Assembly (NCBI GenBank): GCA_023055425.1
Contig: JALGPY010000002.1
Location: forward strand, 117,378,088-117,442,087
Direction: 5' to 3'
Origin: Linanthus parryae
Taxonomy: Eukaryota; Streptophyta; Magnoliopsida; Ericales; Polemoniaceae
Length of the DNA: 64,000 nucleotides
Under the pieces are notes generated by a model, which had not been told where the DNA came from, did no database searches, and saw nothing but the letters and a program-made list of their open reading frames with translations. Within the stretch, counting starts at the first letter, position 1, and each line of letters opens with the position of its first letter. Both the position numbers and the translations under genes were made by a program. Below, one piece after another: positions 1-12,600 of the stretch.

Positions 1-413
1 AATAGTTAGTGCAATGTGATCTGGGCAAAGAAGCACTGTGCAAATATTCACATATCTTTTGAATTTGTTTGGACTAATCATGTCTACAAATTATTGCGGC
101 TACGTGTTTGCAACGCTACATGGACTTATGTGGTAGTACCCCGTCTTACCTGTATAGAATACTAATCAGGTTGTGCATCGGGTCAATTTGATGTTTTAAG
201 CATAGCGGACCTTACCGCTTGATTGTACATGTGGTTGCAACGAGATAAATAAGCAGCACCAGATACAGGGATTTCGAATTGCTAAACAACCAGACAATGA
301 ACATTTATTCAAGCTGTGATACAAATAGCTAGAATTATGCAGCTAATCCGTATCACTGGGTGATATATAACGACTACACGCTTCTAATTTGTCTTCTGTA
401 ATTAAATCCTGTA
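1..413. other. AT-rich sequence, nothing recognised
   Basis: I see no coding region, RNA gene or terminal repeat here. A short inverted repeat (agcgg/ccgct with a 6-base loop) lies near 205-220, but it has no CTRR-type terminus beside it and is not called a Helitron end. Confidence 0.3.
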
Positions 414-851
414 TTATTCCTGGGGCTTCATACAGGATTTTGCATTCATCTGATTGCTGTGCCCCATACTTGCAAGCTGTTTGGCAACGCTGTTTTCTAT
501 GTAGTCAATATGATTCAGTGCTATGTGCATATCTCGCAGCAGAATATGTCCCCGATTGATTTGATTTCTCATACCTGGAGGAAAATATCTTACAAAATGG
601 AATATCTTTATTGCTTCGTAGCATGAAGTCTGTATTTCTATGTTACTCCAGTTTTTATCATAAGCTAAGTGAATGCTGTGATAGATTGCCCAAAGTTCGC
701 TCTCCACTTTATTTGTTGCATCTAATTTTCCTATGAAACCAAGCAACCAGTTATCTTCGTTGTCTCGGCAAACTGCACCGATACCACCACTGCTTGTCGC
801 AGAAGCTGCGAAGCCATACACACTTATTCTGGCAATCCCTGTGTCAATCAT
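414..851 (-). pseudogene. RNase H-like (RVT_3 type) domain fragment
   Basis: This 145-codon frame resembles the plant RNase H-like domain found in LINE-derived and stand-alone proteins. It shows a GGIGAVCRD core, a following NWLLGF strand, an ESELWAI helix (the usual AEL-A position) and a C-terminal SVAKQLASMG helix. The catalytic set looks lost: the usual Asp of the first strand reads GFAAS, the Asp after the ES pair reads QTS, and the C-terminal Asp position is Lys. Only the Glu is kept. It has no obvious upstream domain and may be a truncated or non-catalytic copy. It lies on the same strand as the Helitron genes to the right. It could instead be an exon of a longer gene. The family call is by motif recall; loss of activity is inference. 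Confidence 0.55.
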
Positions 852-2400
852 ATATTATGCACCGAATTACACCAGAAATTATAAAACCTATGCACATTTA
901 TGTTATCGGTGGTTAACATGATTAACTGTATTAGTACTTACTTTGCAAGTTAGGCACGCTCCTAGGAGGGATTTCACCTCGGAAAGTTGTTGCACTGAGT
1001 AAAGTTGGGGACGTAGCAGATGAGTCTGATGACTCCTCCTTTGGTGTTGACATTGAAGGCAGTGATTGTTAACTTTTCCAGATTTGTCTAGCTGGTTGTT
1101 GTGGTGATGTGACATTGGTTTTTATGGATGAGGAGAGAGATCTAGTTTTATTGTTAACAAATAATGGCACGCATTTCAATAGTACCACTTGGATATGCTG
1201 GCGTGTCATCTGGAGCTCACATATTCTGATCACGTATAAAAATTTGGATGCGTGTAATTGTGTTTACATTGATACATGTGATTTGGATATGACTGAAGTG
1301 GCATTGGAGTACATTTGGTGCGCCTCTGTAACTATAAACGCCTGACGATTAATATTTGCTTTGGTAACAGTATCAACACGGTTGAACATACGACAACTTC
1401 ATATGATATGCGCAAAATGCCGTATTTGCGGATATACACCCCATTTACCATACGTATTGGTATACGCTTATGTGATCGTCTAAATCAGATGTCACAAAAT
1501 GACTGTATTGGCTGCATAAATATGACGAGCAGCAACTGGAGTATTTCTACGAACGGGCTGTTCACGATAATGCTGTATGCCAACTGTTTGTTATACGTAT
1601 GAAATAACAGCTTTGTGAGGTTGCATATGATGACACTGACTTGTGAAGGAGGAAAAGCAGACATATCTGTATGCAGTGCATTTCACAAATTGATCACATC
1701 GAAGCTTGCAACATCTTGGCACACATTTTAAGATTATTGGGATGCTACTAAAAAATTAGGATGAGTTGTTGAAGTACTGTAACTATAGTGATAGCAGATA
1801 GTATATGTAATGAAGTTCAAATTCATGCAATATACTTATTTGCTTGCAGGGCAGTCTGGATTTGAAGTTGATTGCCAAGATGAAGAGTAATACATCGAAT
1901 TAGTGACTATATTGTATTAATGTACTTTTTTTTTCTTTTCTTTTTTTTTTTTATTATTGATACAAGTGTTGGTATGGTTTAACATCTTATTGCGTCCAGC
2001 TGCACCAGGAATAGCATTCTATCGGTTAGCAGACAACAGTCAGTCGACACAACTTGACATGGTATCGTTTGCAGACAATATCAGCACGGAATATTATTCG
2101 ATCGGAGCTTTATTTTTTTTTGATATACAAATGAGAAATATATAGATACACTGTACTTTGAAACTGATGCAGCTATTTTTGCTATAGTATATGATAGCGT
2201 GCAACTCTTTAATGCAACCTCTGGTGGGAATTGTATCTGTCTACATGGAACAATAAATACAACATTAAAAAAAAAAGGATCAATGCAATGCATACAGTGG
2301 GTGCAGATTAGAACAGTCAATGGACTCTACATCTTCCAAGACGATACTGTTGCTATAAAAACATTCCCAAAGCTTTGAAAAATATTATATCAGAATAGCT
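852..2400. other. Intergenic sequence with weak open frames
   Basis: Only short open frames occur and none resembles a known family. A possible plus-strand acceptor (ttgcttgcag) near 1850 is followed by 13 open codons, and 2137-2265 is open in one plus frame. I cannot tie these to a gene. T-rich tracts lie at 1927-1952 and 2111-2120. Confidence 0.3.
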
Positions 2401-2811
2401 ATGGACAAAAAAGAGGAAGCTGCAAGTAGGCCACCAGAAATTGTGGAAGACAAATTGAGTAGCAAGAGGAAGCGACACGATAGAGCGAGGAAGCGAAAGA
2501 AGCCGAAGCATACTGTAAGCACGGAAAGTACTGAGAGCGAGAGCGAGAATGAATCGGAAAGCTGGCATCAGCACGATTATGTTGTTGGCAAAGGTTCTGA
2601 AACTACAGTTTATTCAGGAGGCGACGACGAAGACGACGCATGCGATAGTGATACGGCAAGATCCTACGAAAGAAATAAGAAGTCTATTTTAGCTATGTTT
2701 CGCCGACAGAGGGAGGCAGGACGTAAAAGCAGAGCAGAGCGACATGAACGATTGAAAAGGAAAGCCGACGATGTTAATAAAAAAATCTCGAAGAAGAAGC
2801 GTAGAAAATAA
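2401..2811 (+). CDS. Hypothetical highly basic protein, 136 aa
   Basis: The ATG-started frame encodes 136 residues with no recognised domain. It has three low-complexity blocks: a Lys/Arg block (about residues 20-37, with SKRKRHDRARKRKK), a Ser/Glu acidic block (about 39-53), then an Asp/Glu run (about 73-83). It ends in a Lys/Arg tail, KKISKKKRRK. Several stretches would act as nuclear localisation signals. The acidic-plus-basic pattern recalls nucleolar or chromatin-associated proteins, but no homology is claimed. An AT-rich box (atattatatc) sits only about 10-20 bases before the ATG, so the true 5' end may be an upstream exon. It lies on the strand opposite to the neighbouring B3 gene. It could be a captured gene fragment; codon-level selection cannot be judged here. 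Confidence 0.45.
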   Translation: MDKKEEAASRPPEIVEDKLSSKRKRHDRARKRKKPKHTVSTESTESESENESESWHQHDYVVGKGSETTVYSGGDDEDDACDSDTARSYERNKKSILAMFRRQREAGRKSRAERHERLKRKADDVNKKISKKKRRK

Positions 2812-3595
2812 ATTAGCTGTTAGATCTTATTTGTAGTATGTCATATAATTTAAATTATGGATCTATTACTTGGGTATGTGTACCTATTGTAAATTTTGAG
2901 ATTCATATTAAGGATGTTTACTTTGTTTAATGTGTATTTGAATGGTATATTTCGTGTCACTGCTGTCTATTATTCACTGTACCACAAGCATTATTTTTTT
3001 TTTCTGTACCATGGAATGGATGCTACTACAGATATGCTTTGAACATAGATGCACGGTATTGAGAGTGTGATTGTATTTCTTTTGGACGTCTTCTATACAG
3101 AAGCATGTTTGCTGTACTCTATGATACAACAAATAGTAGTCTACCGATAATTTCATCATGCATTACCAATTGAATGGTAGAAGAGTACATAATATTAAAT
3201 CAGATACATATGTGTAGTTAAATACTATGTATAAATATCACAATGTGTAAACAATGACGATAGCCTAAAATTGACTGCAATGAACCAAACAACTGACCAT
3301 ACTATATATCTCGGGGAAATTTATGTGTGGGGAAATTACCAGCGGAGCAACACTCGTCAAAAAATACACCTCAGCATAAATTGAGGGTTCATATCTCATC
3401 GACATCAAGTTTGACTGAATCAGATGATTTGTACCACACATGTATTAAACATTTGTTCACAAAAGCCTATTAAAACAGGCAACAGTTAACTTTGTTCTGA
3501 TTACATTAGCAATGCAGGTCTGCAAAAGAAAAAACCACGCACAATATAACAAAGAGCATACATAGATAGTGCAGATGCTTGCTACGCATGACAAA
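2812..3595. other. Intergenic, AT-rich
   Basis: Between two converging genes (2401-2811 plus, 3596-4947 minus) I see only AT-rich sequence that may hold both 3' UTRs. No repeat structure or RNA gene was recognised. Confidence 0.3.
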
Positions 3596-4947
3596 TTACT
3601 GGCGGTAGACTGTTGCCCGAAACATTGGAATCGTGGGATCAACCAATTCAAGCACGCATGCATCATTAAGCGCTAGCTGAGAGTGCTGCACGTATTTAAA
3701 CCAAGCGAGACGACGATGGAAAGGATTTCCCGCGTGCGTGAAACCACATGTTGTTTCCCATATCATATAGCCATTATCCGATGTTTCTAGCCACACTTCT
3801 TTCGGGGTGCCAGTCAAGTAATCCCGCACAAAATATGTAGGAATGTTCTGCACGATTTAAAGTAACATATTGATATGATGCATCAATACAAATGTCTCAA
3901 GGAACTGGAAATTAGGTACTTACAACTCCACCCTTTTTCGTAGTATAAGAATGAATGATGCGGAATGCAAAGAATGGCACTTCAGTGTTGTGAGCTTGCG
4001 CACGAGCGAGAGCATGATTTTCTTGTGGACCTATTCGAAAGACAGAAGAATTGAGCCCGTAGTTGATTTCCACAGCAGATTCATCCATGATACGGATCTT
4101 GAAATTCAAATTGCGCTCATATTTGAACATAAGTACAGCCTTAGGAGGGATGCGATAAGCACTGGCAAATTGAAGCCATCCCATGCCAAAGTAATGCTCA
4201 TTATCAACTTGATCGATGCAGATATCCCACGATGCCCCGTTCGACACATGTAGGTGAATGATGGGTGCGATGCTGTCGTAGTGACGAGCAACAAACCTTG
4301 GAGGGATCCGCTGCATAAGGAAAATGGTTATTCAACAGAGGTAGCTAATCAATAAATTGTGATTAAGGAAAACATATACACAAATTGCATGACATTGTTA
4401 CCAGGGTGGTATCTTTCTTGTTGAAGGGATCGTAAAGCTTGAAGAAGCGAGGTGCTATTTCTTTAATGCCAGTAGCAGCGTTGCTTTCCTGCTTAACAAT
4501 ACTGTGGTAAGTGACTTCGGTGCACGTGGGATCCATTATCCTTATATCATAGCTCAGATTCGCTCTAAATTTGAAGAAGACAAAATATCCTAAACTGATT
4601 GAGTTGCACTTGACCAGAGTTTTCCACCCATTGCTAAGATACAATTCATTGCTGCCTGCAAGAATCGTGGTGTTGAAGATTGCTCCGTTGGGAGTTCGTA
4701 GCTGGACAATCTTTCCAACATCTTTCTTGTATACATCAAGAAAAATACGAGGCAAGGACTGGAAGCGGAACAATGGTTGATTAGATTGTTAGCTTGAAAT
4801 AATATCTTTGACTTGCTTGTATGCAGAACATGTAATTAGTAACTATGATCAATCTTAATCATATACTGGCATTAGGAGCTTTATATATAAGCTTACCAGT
4901 CTGTCATTTTCTGGATTACTGGATACGATAACTTTGAAGAAATTCAT
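3596..4947 (-). CDS. B3 DNA-binding protein, REM type, three B3 domains
   Basis: Four minus-strand exons join cleanly: 4947-4897, 4758-4402, 4310-3924 and 3847-3596, giving 348 aa. All three introns (138, 91 and 76 bp) are phase 0 with GT donors and AG acceptors. The product is predicted to be a nuclear DNA-binding protein with three B3 domains. The first starts MNFFKVIV and runs through exon 2. The second begins at FFKLYDPF at the end of exon 2 and continues with RIPPRFVARHY in exon 3. The third spans the end of exon 3 and exon 4 (NIPTYFVRDYL). Each domain shows the REM layout: an N-terminal strand, an intron, a (L/R)-IPP-FV helix, then a GW segment and an F-K-Y/F-R strand. The intron sits at the same place in each domain, as expected if domains were duplicated with their introns. 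No stop or frameshift was found. It lies on the RepHel strand, so it may be Helitron cargo or a host gene. The third domain is the most divergent. Confidence 0.85.
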
Positions 4948-6673
4948 ACTGATTCCAGGGTTGAAGTCTTAACGGCTAATGTTTGATCATGGAATGTAAG
5001 CTGTGTACACAAATGGCAACCACATCAGTTCTTTAAGAAGCTCATATTGAATCACACACACACACACACATACACATATATATGAAAAAAAAAATAGAAG
5101 GATGATATCATAGTTCTGCATTGTCACAGTGACACAAACATAACGCGGTTCAAAGTATCCAAGAGCTCGTGTAATCTGTATTTATTCATTTACGCGATTT
5201 AAATCTTCGGGAGCACTAATTCAGCGGGAAATTGAATACGCATCTTGAGTATGCATACTTTGATCAAACAGTACATACAAGCAAAAGTACGGAAACAATA
5301 TATAAGGAGGAGAACAAACTGTCACTATTGACACGCAATTGCAAACACTGCAAACTGAAATTGTTGAACACAACAACACAAACAACTGATAGCTGATTTC
5401 AATGAGTTGTGCACACATACACAAGCATGTATTCTAATGGACTTGTGCAAATCCTTTCTTTTGTTGTTTCATGTGAAATTACAGATTGGGAAGAAAACCC
5501 TAAACAAAACGTACCTGAAGCAAGTGAAGCTTGGCGGCGATACCTAAGACTTGCAATATGAAGGGTTGGGTGGGAGGAGCAGTGGGTGGTTATGAATACC
5601 CAACGAAGTTCTACACGATTAATTTATTCTATTTGACTAAAATTGCAGTGCAAGCCCTCCTGTAAGTAGATATTTAATATTATGCATATGCTTGGCTGAG
5701 TTTTAATCAAGAAGTAATACATAATAGTTATTTGCTGTGCACTAATTGAAACTTCATTTTAGTAATTAATATATCTACGTCGGCATTTAAAAATTAGACA
5801 AAAGATTATTACGTATAAATTGGAGTTTAGTCTTGCATTGTCCTGAGGTTGCAATCTTACTAATAACTGATCTTATTAAGATTTTGTATTCATCAAAGTT
5901 TAAACTGCTATGTCATCTATCACACCAGTCTGATTTGTGCACATGTTTATTTAACTGACTGCTAATTACAGCAAAACAATGTGTTTTGTATTCATCAAAG
6001 TTTGAATTGCTATGTTATCTATCACACCAGTCTGATTTGTGCACATGTTTATTTAACTGATTGCTGATTGCAGCAAAACAATGTGAATGTCATAAGTTTC
6101 GTATAGATGTCTATAGAAAGCGTCTATTTTACAATGCTACGAGATTAATTAGACGCCATGTCGATTAGTAGATGCAATTACATAAATTATAGGAAATTAT
6201 TGACGTCAAACAACATTGAATCGCTGTCAAACATTGTCAAGCTGGATGTCTTAAAGAGATGGATCTGCGATAAATAAATATAAGCAGTGGCGTAGGAAAA
6301 TGTATGAAGGATAAGCAGCGATATAAAACAAACAAAACATTATATTTTATATTAGTCATATGTTGTCCCAAAAGTGTACCCAAAAAAATACCCAGGTGTC
6401 TGCTAAGATTGGAGACATTACCCTACCCTTGCCACTACAACAGAAGAGGAAACTATACAGTATGGCATCTTCACATGTATAAAGTGACTGCCATGTGTTG
6501 CTCTGTAACTGCACAAAAAAATATTAGCAAAAGGCATAAAAATAACAACTGTGTAAGCACAAGTTGTTAATTTTATGCACTGCTGTCTCCAGGGTTCACT
6601 GCTAAGTGTAGTCCTTATATCTACATACATATCTGATCATATAGTTTTATAAGCCTTCATCACAGAGTTAATT
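4948..6673. other. B3 gene upstream region and spacer
   Basis: The stretch holds the presumed promoter and leader of the B3 gene. A possible minus-strand leader exon ends at a GTACG donor near 5514. A CA microsatellite lies at about 5055-5080. A 102-bp tandem duplication lies at 5882-6085 (listed separately). No other gene was recognised, and no Helitron 3' terminus (CTRR plus hairpin on the minus strand) was found. Confidence 0.4.
5882..6085. repeat. 102-bp direct tandem duplication
   Basis: Two head-to-tail copies, 5882-5983 and 5984-6085, start with ttttgtattcatcaaagttt and end with gcaaaacaatgtg. By eye they differ at only a handful of positions, mostly transitions. Each contains the 8-base palindrome tgtgcaca. 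Confidence 0.9.
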
Positions 6674-9180
6674 TTATGCAATCTCAACTTGGCGAACACT
6701 CCACTTGTTAAGCCAGCGTGGATTCTTGCTGTTGGATGGAGCCAAGCGGAAGTAGAATCGTTTGTCTACCGCTGCATCATTCGCCTTCGACAACACATCG
6801 CTTTGTTCCTGCATGATAATATAAGATGACTACATTAATTAACATCCCATGGAGTCAGCTGCATTTCAACTCGAAATTGCGATATATGGGTGTAGTTAGC
6901 TTACGTCTGGAGTCATTGCAGATAGGATAACCGCACTTTTGTTTAGCACAGTTTCAACAGCATGTCCAAATATAGCAACCTCAAGTTCACCACTGCCATC
7001 ACCAATTCGAACTCCGAGGCGCCCCCTGCACGATATCAATTTATTTACATCTCAATTAGAAATAACATACTTACATGAGAAAGACACAGCTTTTCACAAA
7101 TAAACTGTTGTGTATACAACCATAGTTGGCATGAGTTATTGAATTGGTAAACATTAACTTCAGAAGAATTATGTGAGATGGGACGCGGCATACCATGGAG
7201 CAGAAATGCAGTCATTTTTTGCACAGCCTGGGCAAGCAAATACTTCGCCTAGCACGTGGCTAGTAGCCCGATTGCACTTGTTGCATGCGGTATACCACGG
7301 TCGCTGACTACATGGTGCTACAACAACAGACACTCTAACCCAGATTTCATCGGAACCAGTCTGCTGCAATGCAAAACAACACTAATTCAATCGGGAACAT
7401 CATGGATAAACTTGCCCGCGGTTACAATGCTAGACAGGAAAAGTTATCGGAGTACTTGGTAAGTCTGCAATCCTGACAAGTTTGAACTCAGATGTAGAAG
7501 TATTGGCAACTTTCTTCTTCAGTAGCATCTCAGGGTCACTGATAGCATCAATTTTCTCGTAGTTAGCATCGCGCCTGCAAGATCGTTAGACTGTTAACAT
7601 ATACTACTGGACGACAAGCTATGAAGTACATATAAGTAGATAATGAAGGCAGTTTACCAATCCAACAATTCCTCAACCCGTGCATCGGGAACATCAAACA
7701 AGAACATTGTAGACATAGTAGTTTTCAAGGAGAATCCTGGGAGTCATGGGCAAAACCATTTATGAACACAGCAGTAGGAACAAACATAACATATCATATG
7801 TCAACACTTCAGCAAAAAATATCATGTCGATACCGGAGTATTTTGATGCCACAACATTAGTGACGATGACAACCGGCTGGGACTTTGCTAACTTGGCCAG
7901 TTTTTCTGCATCAGTGGTTGCTATGTCATCCCAAGCTGAAAGGCACACTGGATTCAAACTGTTTGGAAAGACAAATAAAGTTAGAGAAGATAGCAAATAG
8001 ATAGAGTGGAAAAGATTCAGAAAGGGGGAGGGAAAAGACACCACAGGATATCATCGATTACACGACAATTTTCAGCATCATAAATAACTAAATACATCTT
8101 CCATATATATAACATATATATTTGGTATCTGCATTCCATACCGGTATAAAACGACCTAAAATTGATGAAGCTGAGGAACAAACAAGTGTTATACGCGCTC
8201 GTATTAATTTATCAGGAAAATCAAGATTCTGGATTGCATACATTGATGGTTCATTGCCCGCAAGTCACATTACACAAGCCTAATGTTGATCTGGTATGCT
8301 TTCATTCTTCTATTATTTTCCAGAGCATAACAAAGCAATATTTGCAGTGTAGGAGACAATATATAATTCTACACCTAACTAACAAGAATAGACGCAGAAC
8401 AGTATATTAGAAGTAAGCAAGGCACATTAGAGAACTTACGTATCGTCAGTAACAACTATATCTCGAACCTTCGAACGAGCAGTTGAATCCTTCCATGGCA
8501 CTGTTTTCGGAGACATGACAGCTATGACTATCACTGCGACATCTGCATATGGATACATATATTATGAGTACGTAATTTTTAATGAAACGAAGGAAGACAG
8601 CCACAGGAAGCACAACAATGACAAACATAACTAAATAAGAGCAACGCATAAAGAACACAGCAAGCAATGCAGTGCTAAAGCTTTGGGGGAAACTACCAAA
8701 TTTATCAGGTTTCCCGATGAAGTCGCGGGCCTCAGTCAGAGTCTTGAAGTTGTACGCAGTAATTGCTGTTTCATCTGCAGCACCTTCAACTGGTACAATT
8801 TTCATCTGGGGATCCAGAACAAGGACATAATCGTGATCAATGTAGCGATGTTGCGGGTTAACACGGCGTACAACTCCATCACTGAACCAGTATGTATGAT
8901 ATGGATGTAGCTATTTGTCAAACGATTCAATTTCAGCGTCAAAAGCTGTAGCCTGTATCTTTTTACCCTGCACAGCACAAAGCAGGTAACAATAAATATG
9001 ACACATGTATTGGCGATGTCGGTGTACTACTCGTTAACTAACCTCGCTATCGCAACGCTGATACTTTGTGTTGCCAAATCGAGCTGTTGTTGCACGGTAC
9101 TTCTCAACGACACGGAGTTTAAGCTTCCATTCTTTCAATTGATCAGTTAAGGCAGATAACTTCAGCATAGCACTTTCCAT
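6674..9180 (-). pseudogene. RPA1-like single-strand DNA-binding protein of Helitron, one nonsense codon
   Basis: Replication protein A-like genes accompany RepHel in many plant Helitrons and are thought to coat single-stranded DNA during rolling-circle transposition. Nine minus-strand exons can be traced: 9180-9043, 8967-8697, 8542-8440, 7958-7834, 7736-7658, 7574-about 7430, about 7363-7194, 7025-6905 and 6808-6674. All junctions are in phase except exon 6/7. OB-fold features include LKEWKLKLRVVEKY in exon 1, SKVRDIVVTDD in exon 3 and GFSLKTTMS with VEELLDW in exon 5. Exon 7 has a CxxC...CxxC zinc ribbon (ACNKCNRA and CPGCAK), and exon 8 has GRLGVRIGDGSGELEV. Two lesions are visible: an in-frame TAG at 8911-8913 in exon 2, and no convincing GT donor at the end of exon 6. 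Family and exon structure are well supported; loss of function is inferred. Confidence 0.85.
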
Positions 9181-9620
9181 CCCTAGTTTACAACAGCAAC
9201 ACACAACCAACATATATGAGCACCACATTTGTAGTTACATGCTATTCAGATGATAAAAAAACTTGATGCATAATGACGCGATCATTTAACCTCGCAGCAA
9301 GTACATTTGATATAGCAAAATCACACGAACAACAAATTTAAACCACAATAATACAGCCAGGCAAGAGTACAGCAAATACAGGTTCGGAGCCATAATTTCA
9401 TATATGGTATTTCCAGTGACACAGATCAAAGCATGATAAAAAAAAACAAGTATAAAAACTAAACAAACAAACACACACACACACACACATATCATATACG
9501 TGTTAAAAAGTAGTATATATAAATGTATATGTAAGTATTATATGCATATATGTATATATGTATATACACACACACACATATGTATATATATATAATATAT
9601 GCTATTCCTATTGTGAATCA
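9181..9620. repeat. Spacer with simple-sequence repeats
   Basis: Between the RPA-like and RepHel genes the sequence holds a CA run at about 9472-9489 and a TATG/TA/CA-rich microsatellite at about 9525-9600. No coding signal is seen. Confidence 0.75.
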
Positions 9621-12600
9621 CTATTCTTGTTGGCCCGATGCTCGACGTAGCAGATGTTTGTACACAACATTCTGCGTACTGTCAAAAGTTTGGATATTAT
9701 CAAGTGGATGTATTAAAATTTTCACAGACGCAGACAACGTCGCTCGAGACAATGCAACATAGAGTTGACCGTGCGAGAACACTGGTTGAGGAAGATAAAT
9801 ACCAACATACTGCAAAGTTTGGCCTTGGGACTTGTTAATTGTCATCGCAAAGCATGGTCGGACTGGGAATTGTTTTCTTTCAAACTCAACTGGGTAGTTA
9901 TCTGTCTCAGATGGCCTGAGTGGTATCCTAGGTATGAAGACATCCTTCCCTTTATTGTGACCTATAGCTATTTCAGCATGTATGACATTAGGGAGGAGAT
10001 TTTTACATATAAGTTTGATACCATTAGACAGCCCAGCGGATGGATCTAAATTTCGTAACAACACCACAGGACAACCACGTTTTAAAAGCAGCTCATGAGG
10101 AGGCAGTCCGTTAGGTGTAAGGGTATGTAAAAACTCTAAAGAATGATTATCTCGGCTGCCAGGAAGACAATGATCAAAACTTGTGTAGACATGTGTGTTA
10201 CCAGGGAATCTACCAAGTAAAATTTGATTCAGTAAATCAACACAGTCATTCCTTGGTGTCAAGATGGCTCGGTCGACGAGGTAATCGGGCTTCAAGCAAT
10301 CGCTTTCAAAGTTAGGATAAACATAGTCAATGAAAGTGTTAATCGATGTTCTCTCATTTACAAAAGGCACAACCATTGACTGCGGTAGCTTTAATAAGGA
10401 TTCATCATTTTCTTGTAAGCTGCCATCCCCGACTGATAATAGAAACTCCGCAAAACACGGATCATGTATTGCCCTCATGTTCGCTGTTAGACGCAATAAA
10501 CGCATATGAGGCCACAGGTGTGAGTCAACAATGCTATTACATATGCACTCTTCCTTCGTTGCTCGCACTGTCACAGGAAGAACTTGCCTGAAATCACCAC
10601 CGAAAACAACAACCTTCCCTCCAAACAATTCGTTGCTCGAGCATATATCGCGGAGCATAGATTCAAAAGCCTCGATATTCTGCTTCTTTGCCATTGTGAC
10701 CTCATTCCATATAATTACACTTGATTGTCGAATCAGCTCTGCCAAGGAAGTCCGCTTCCCAATGTTGCAGCAACTCTTTTCTTTTGTGTCCAGAGGTAGC
10801 TTGAAGCGAGAATGCGCTGTTCGACCTCCAGGCAAATTGGATGCTGCAATACCTGTGCTGGCAGTGGCCAATGCAATATAACCCATGCCACGAATACGAG
10901 CAAGGATAGCTCTGTAAAGGAATGTCTTCCCAGTGCCACCAGGCCCGTCAACAAAGAAACACGCACCTTTCTTCCGCAAAACATGATCAATGATCACATC
11001 ATATGCAGTTTGCTGGTCCTCATTCAATTGCTTCGTTGCCGCAATGTCTTCTGCAGGGATAGGAATTGCTAACTCTTCATCAATCTCTCGATTCAGCGGT
11101 GCAACTTCGTCGGAACCATTGATATCCATTGGCAAGTTATAATCTCTTATTTTCCTTCCCATTGACTCAAGAACCATGTTTACATGTCTCAGGGTTCTTG
11201 AAAGGATCTGACCTTCACTGTTGGCTTCTCCACGACGGTAGTCTTCAGAAAGCTTAGCATAAAATCGTTCCCACAGCTGCCGAGGATTACTCGGCTGGCA
11301 GAACACCAGAATGGTGGCAAACAGTCGTCGTAAAGTGTGTGGCATCTGGAACGTTGTAGCCTCTTCCAGACAATCTTCTAATGCAGTGTCTTTCTCAAGC
11401 AGACCAAGCTTTTCACAGGCCTCGCGATATGTTTCACACACATGATTACCAACGGTGCGAAGATGCTCGTATGATTCCGCACCTCTGACATGCATTAATA
11501 GTATACGTAAGAAGAAACGTTTGCCTTCCGCAGGGTTAGCAGCTACTATACGACCAATAGCATGACCTTTCTTCCGAGGCGTCCACTTCGATTTCGTAGA
11601 ATTCCATACATAATGTTCAGGAAACTCACTGTAGAGCCACCGCTTAGCTTCTGGATCCCGTTTATTTGTTTCAAAATACTCAGTTAACATCGTCTTCTTA
11701 TATTTCTTATCCGTCGCAATATACGCGAGTTTCGTATATTTGTTAAATGCAATGGACTGCATACCAGGAAGATGAAGCTGCAAGGCAGTGACATGAGGAT
11801 ACATCTCATTCAAAGGGAACTTAAAGATACGCCAAGCAGCTTCAGGCGGGGAAATCCATCTGGCAGACTGAAAAGCCTTTATTTCATCGACGCAACCCTT
11901 CTGTTCCGATATCACCTGGAACACAACCCTGTCGTGACCTTTGTATATGTATTTATACAAGTATTTAACAGCTTTTATGGTGGAGCATATTTCCACATTT
12001 ATGTGGCAGTCATACTTAGCAAGCAAGTAAGGATTATACGGCACAACCCACCTGTTGTCCAATGTTTGTCCTCTCACCTCAACAGTGCGGCCATTTCTTT
12101 GCCGGCGATAAACTGCGAATGCATCATCGCCAGTCCTTGTAACATCTGCGAATTCCCGAGGATATTTGTTCTTGCAGCCAGTTTTGGGCCGCATGCAAGG
12201 GCACCGTCGATTAAACTCGCCACATGGACCATGCATCATATGTTTCTTCACTGCATTATGTAAATGAGGATTTGCATGCGGGTCAGGTATTTCAGCGGAT
12301 ATGTATTTGTCAATTCTATCAGGGCTCATTAACTTGGCGAATTTCTTTAGAATAAGTAGGAAGTGCACATGTGGTAGACCCCGCTTCTGGTACTCAATCA
12401 CGTAGGTGTAAGCAGCAATTGGCCCAAGTATTTCCCTATCAATCAAATCCCGCTTAAACTCTACTGTTTTCGCCCGGAAAATTCGCGCTACTAAATCAGG
12501 CCGGTTTTGAGGTTGCTCAAATGGTAGAAGCTCCGCACGAATCTCGGCCCAGTTGGGATTGCATGTCATCGTGACAAGGTAATCAGGTTTGCCGTATTTA

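Noticed and set aside
205..220. Small hairpin as a Helitron 3' end
   Set aside because: No CTRR-type terminus (YYAG on the plus strand) with an adjoining A/T target lies beside it.
5925..5955. accag followed by tgtgcaca as a Helitron 3' end
   Set aside because: The palindrome has no loop and the same sequence occurs twice in the tandem duplication, so it is not a terminus.
11772..12263. 163-codon plus-strand frame
   Set aside because: Lies entirely antisense to the RepHel Rep domain, whose minus-strand motifs are unmistakable.
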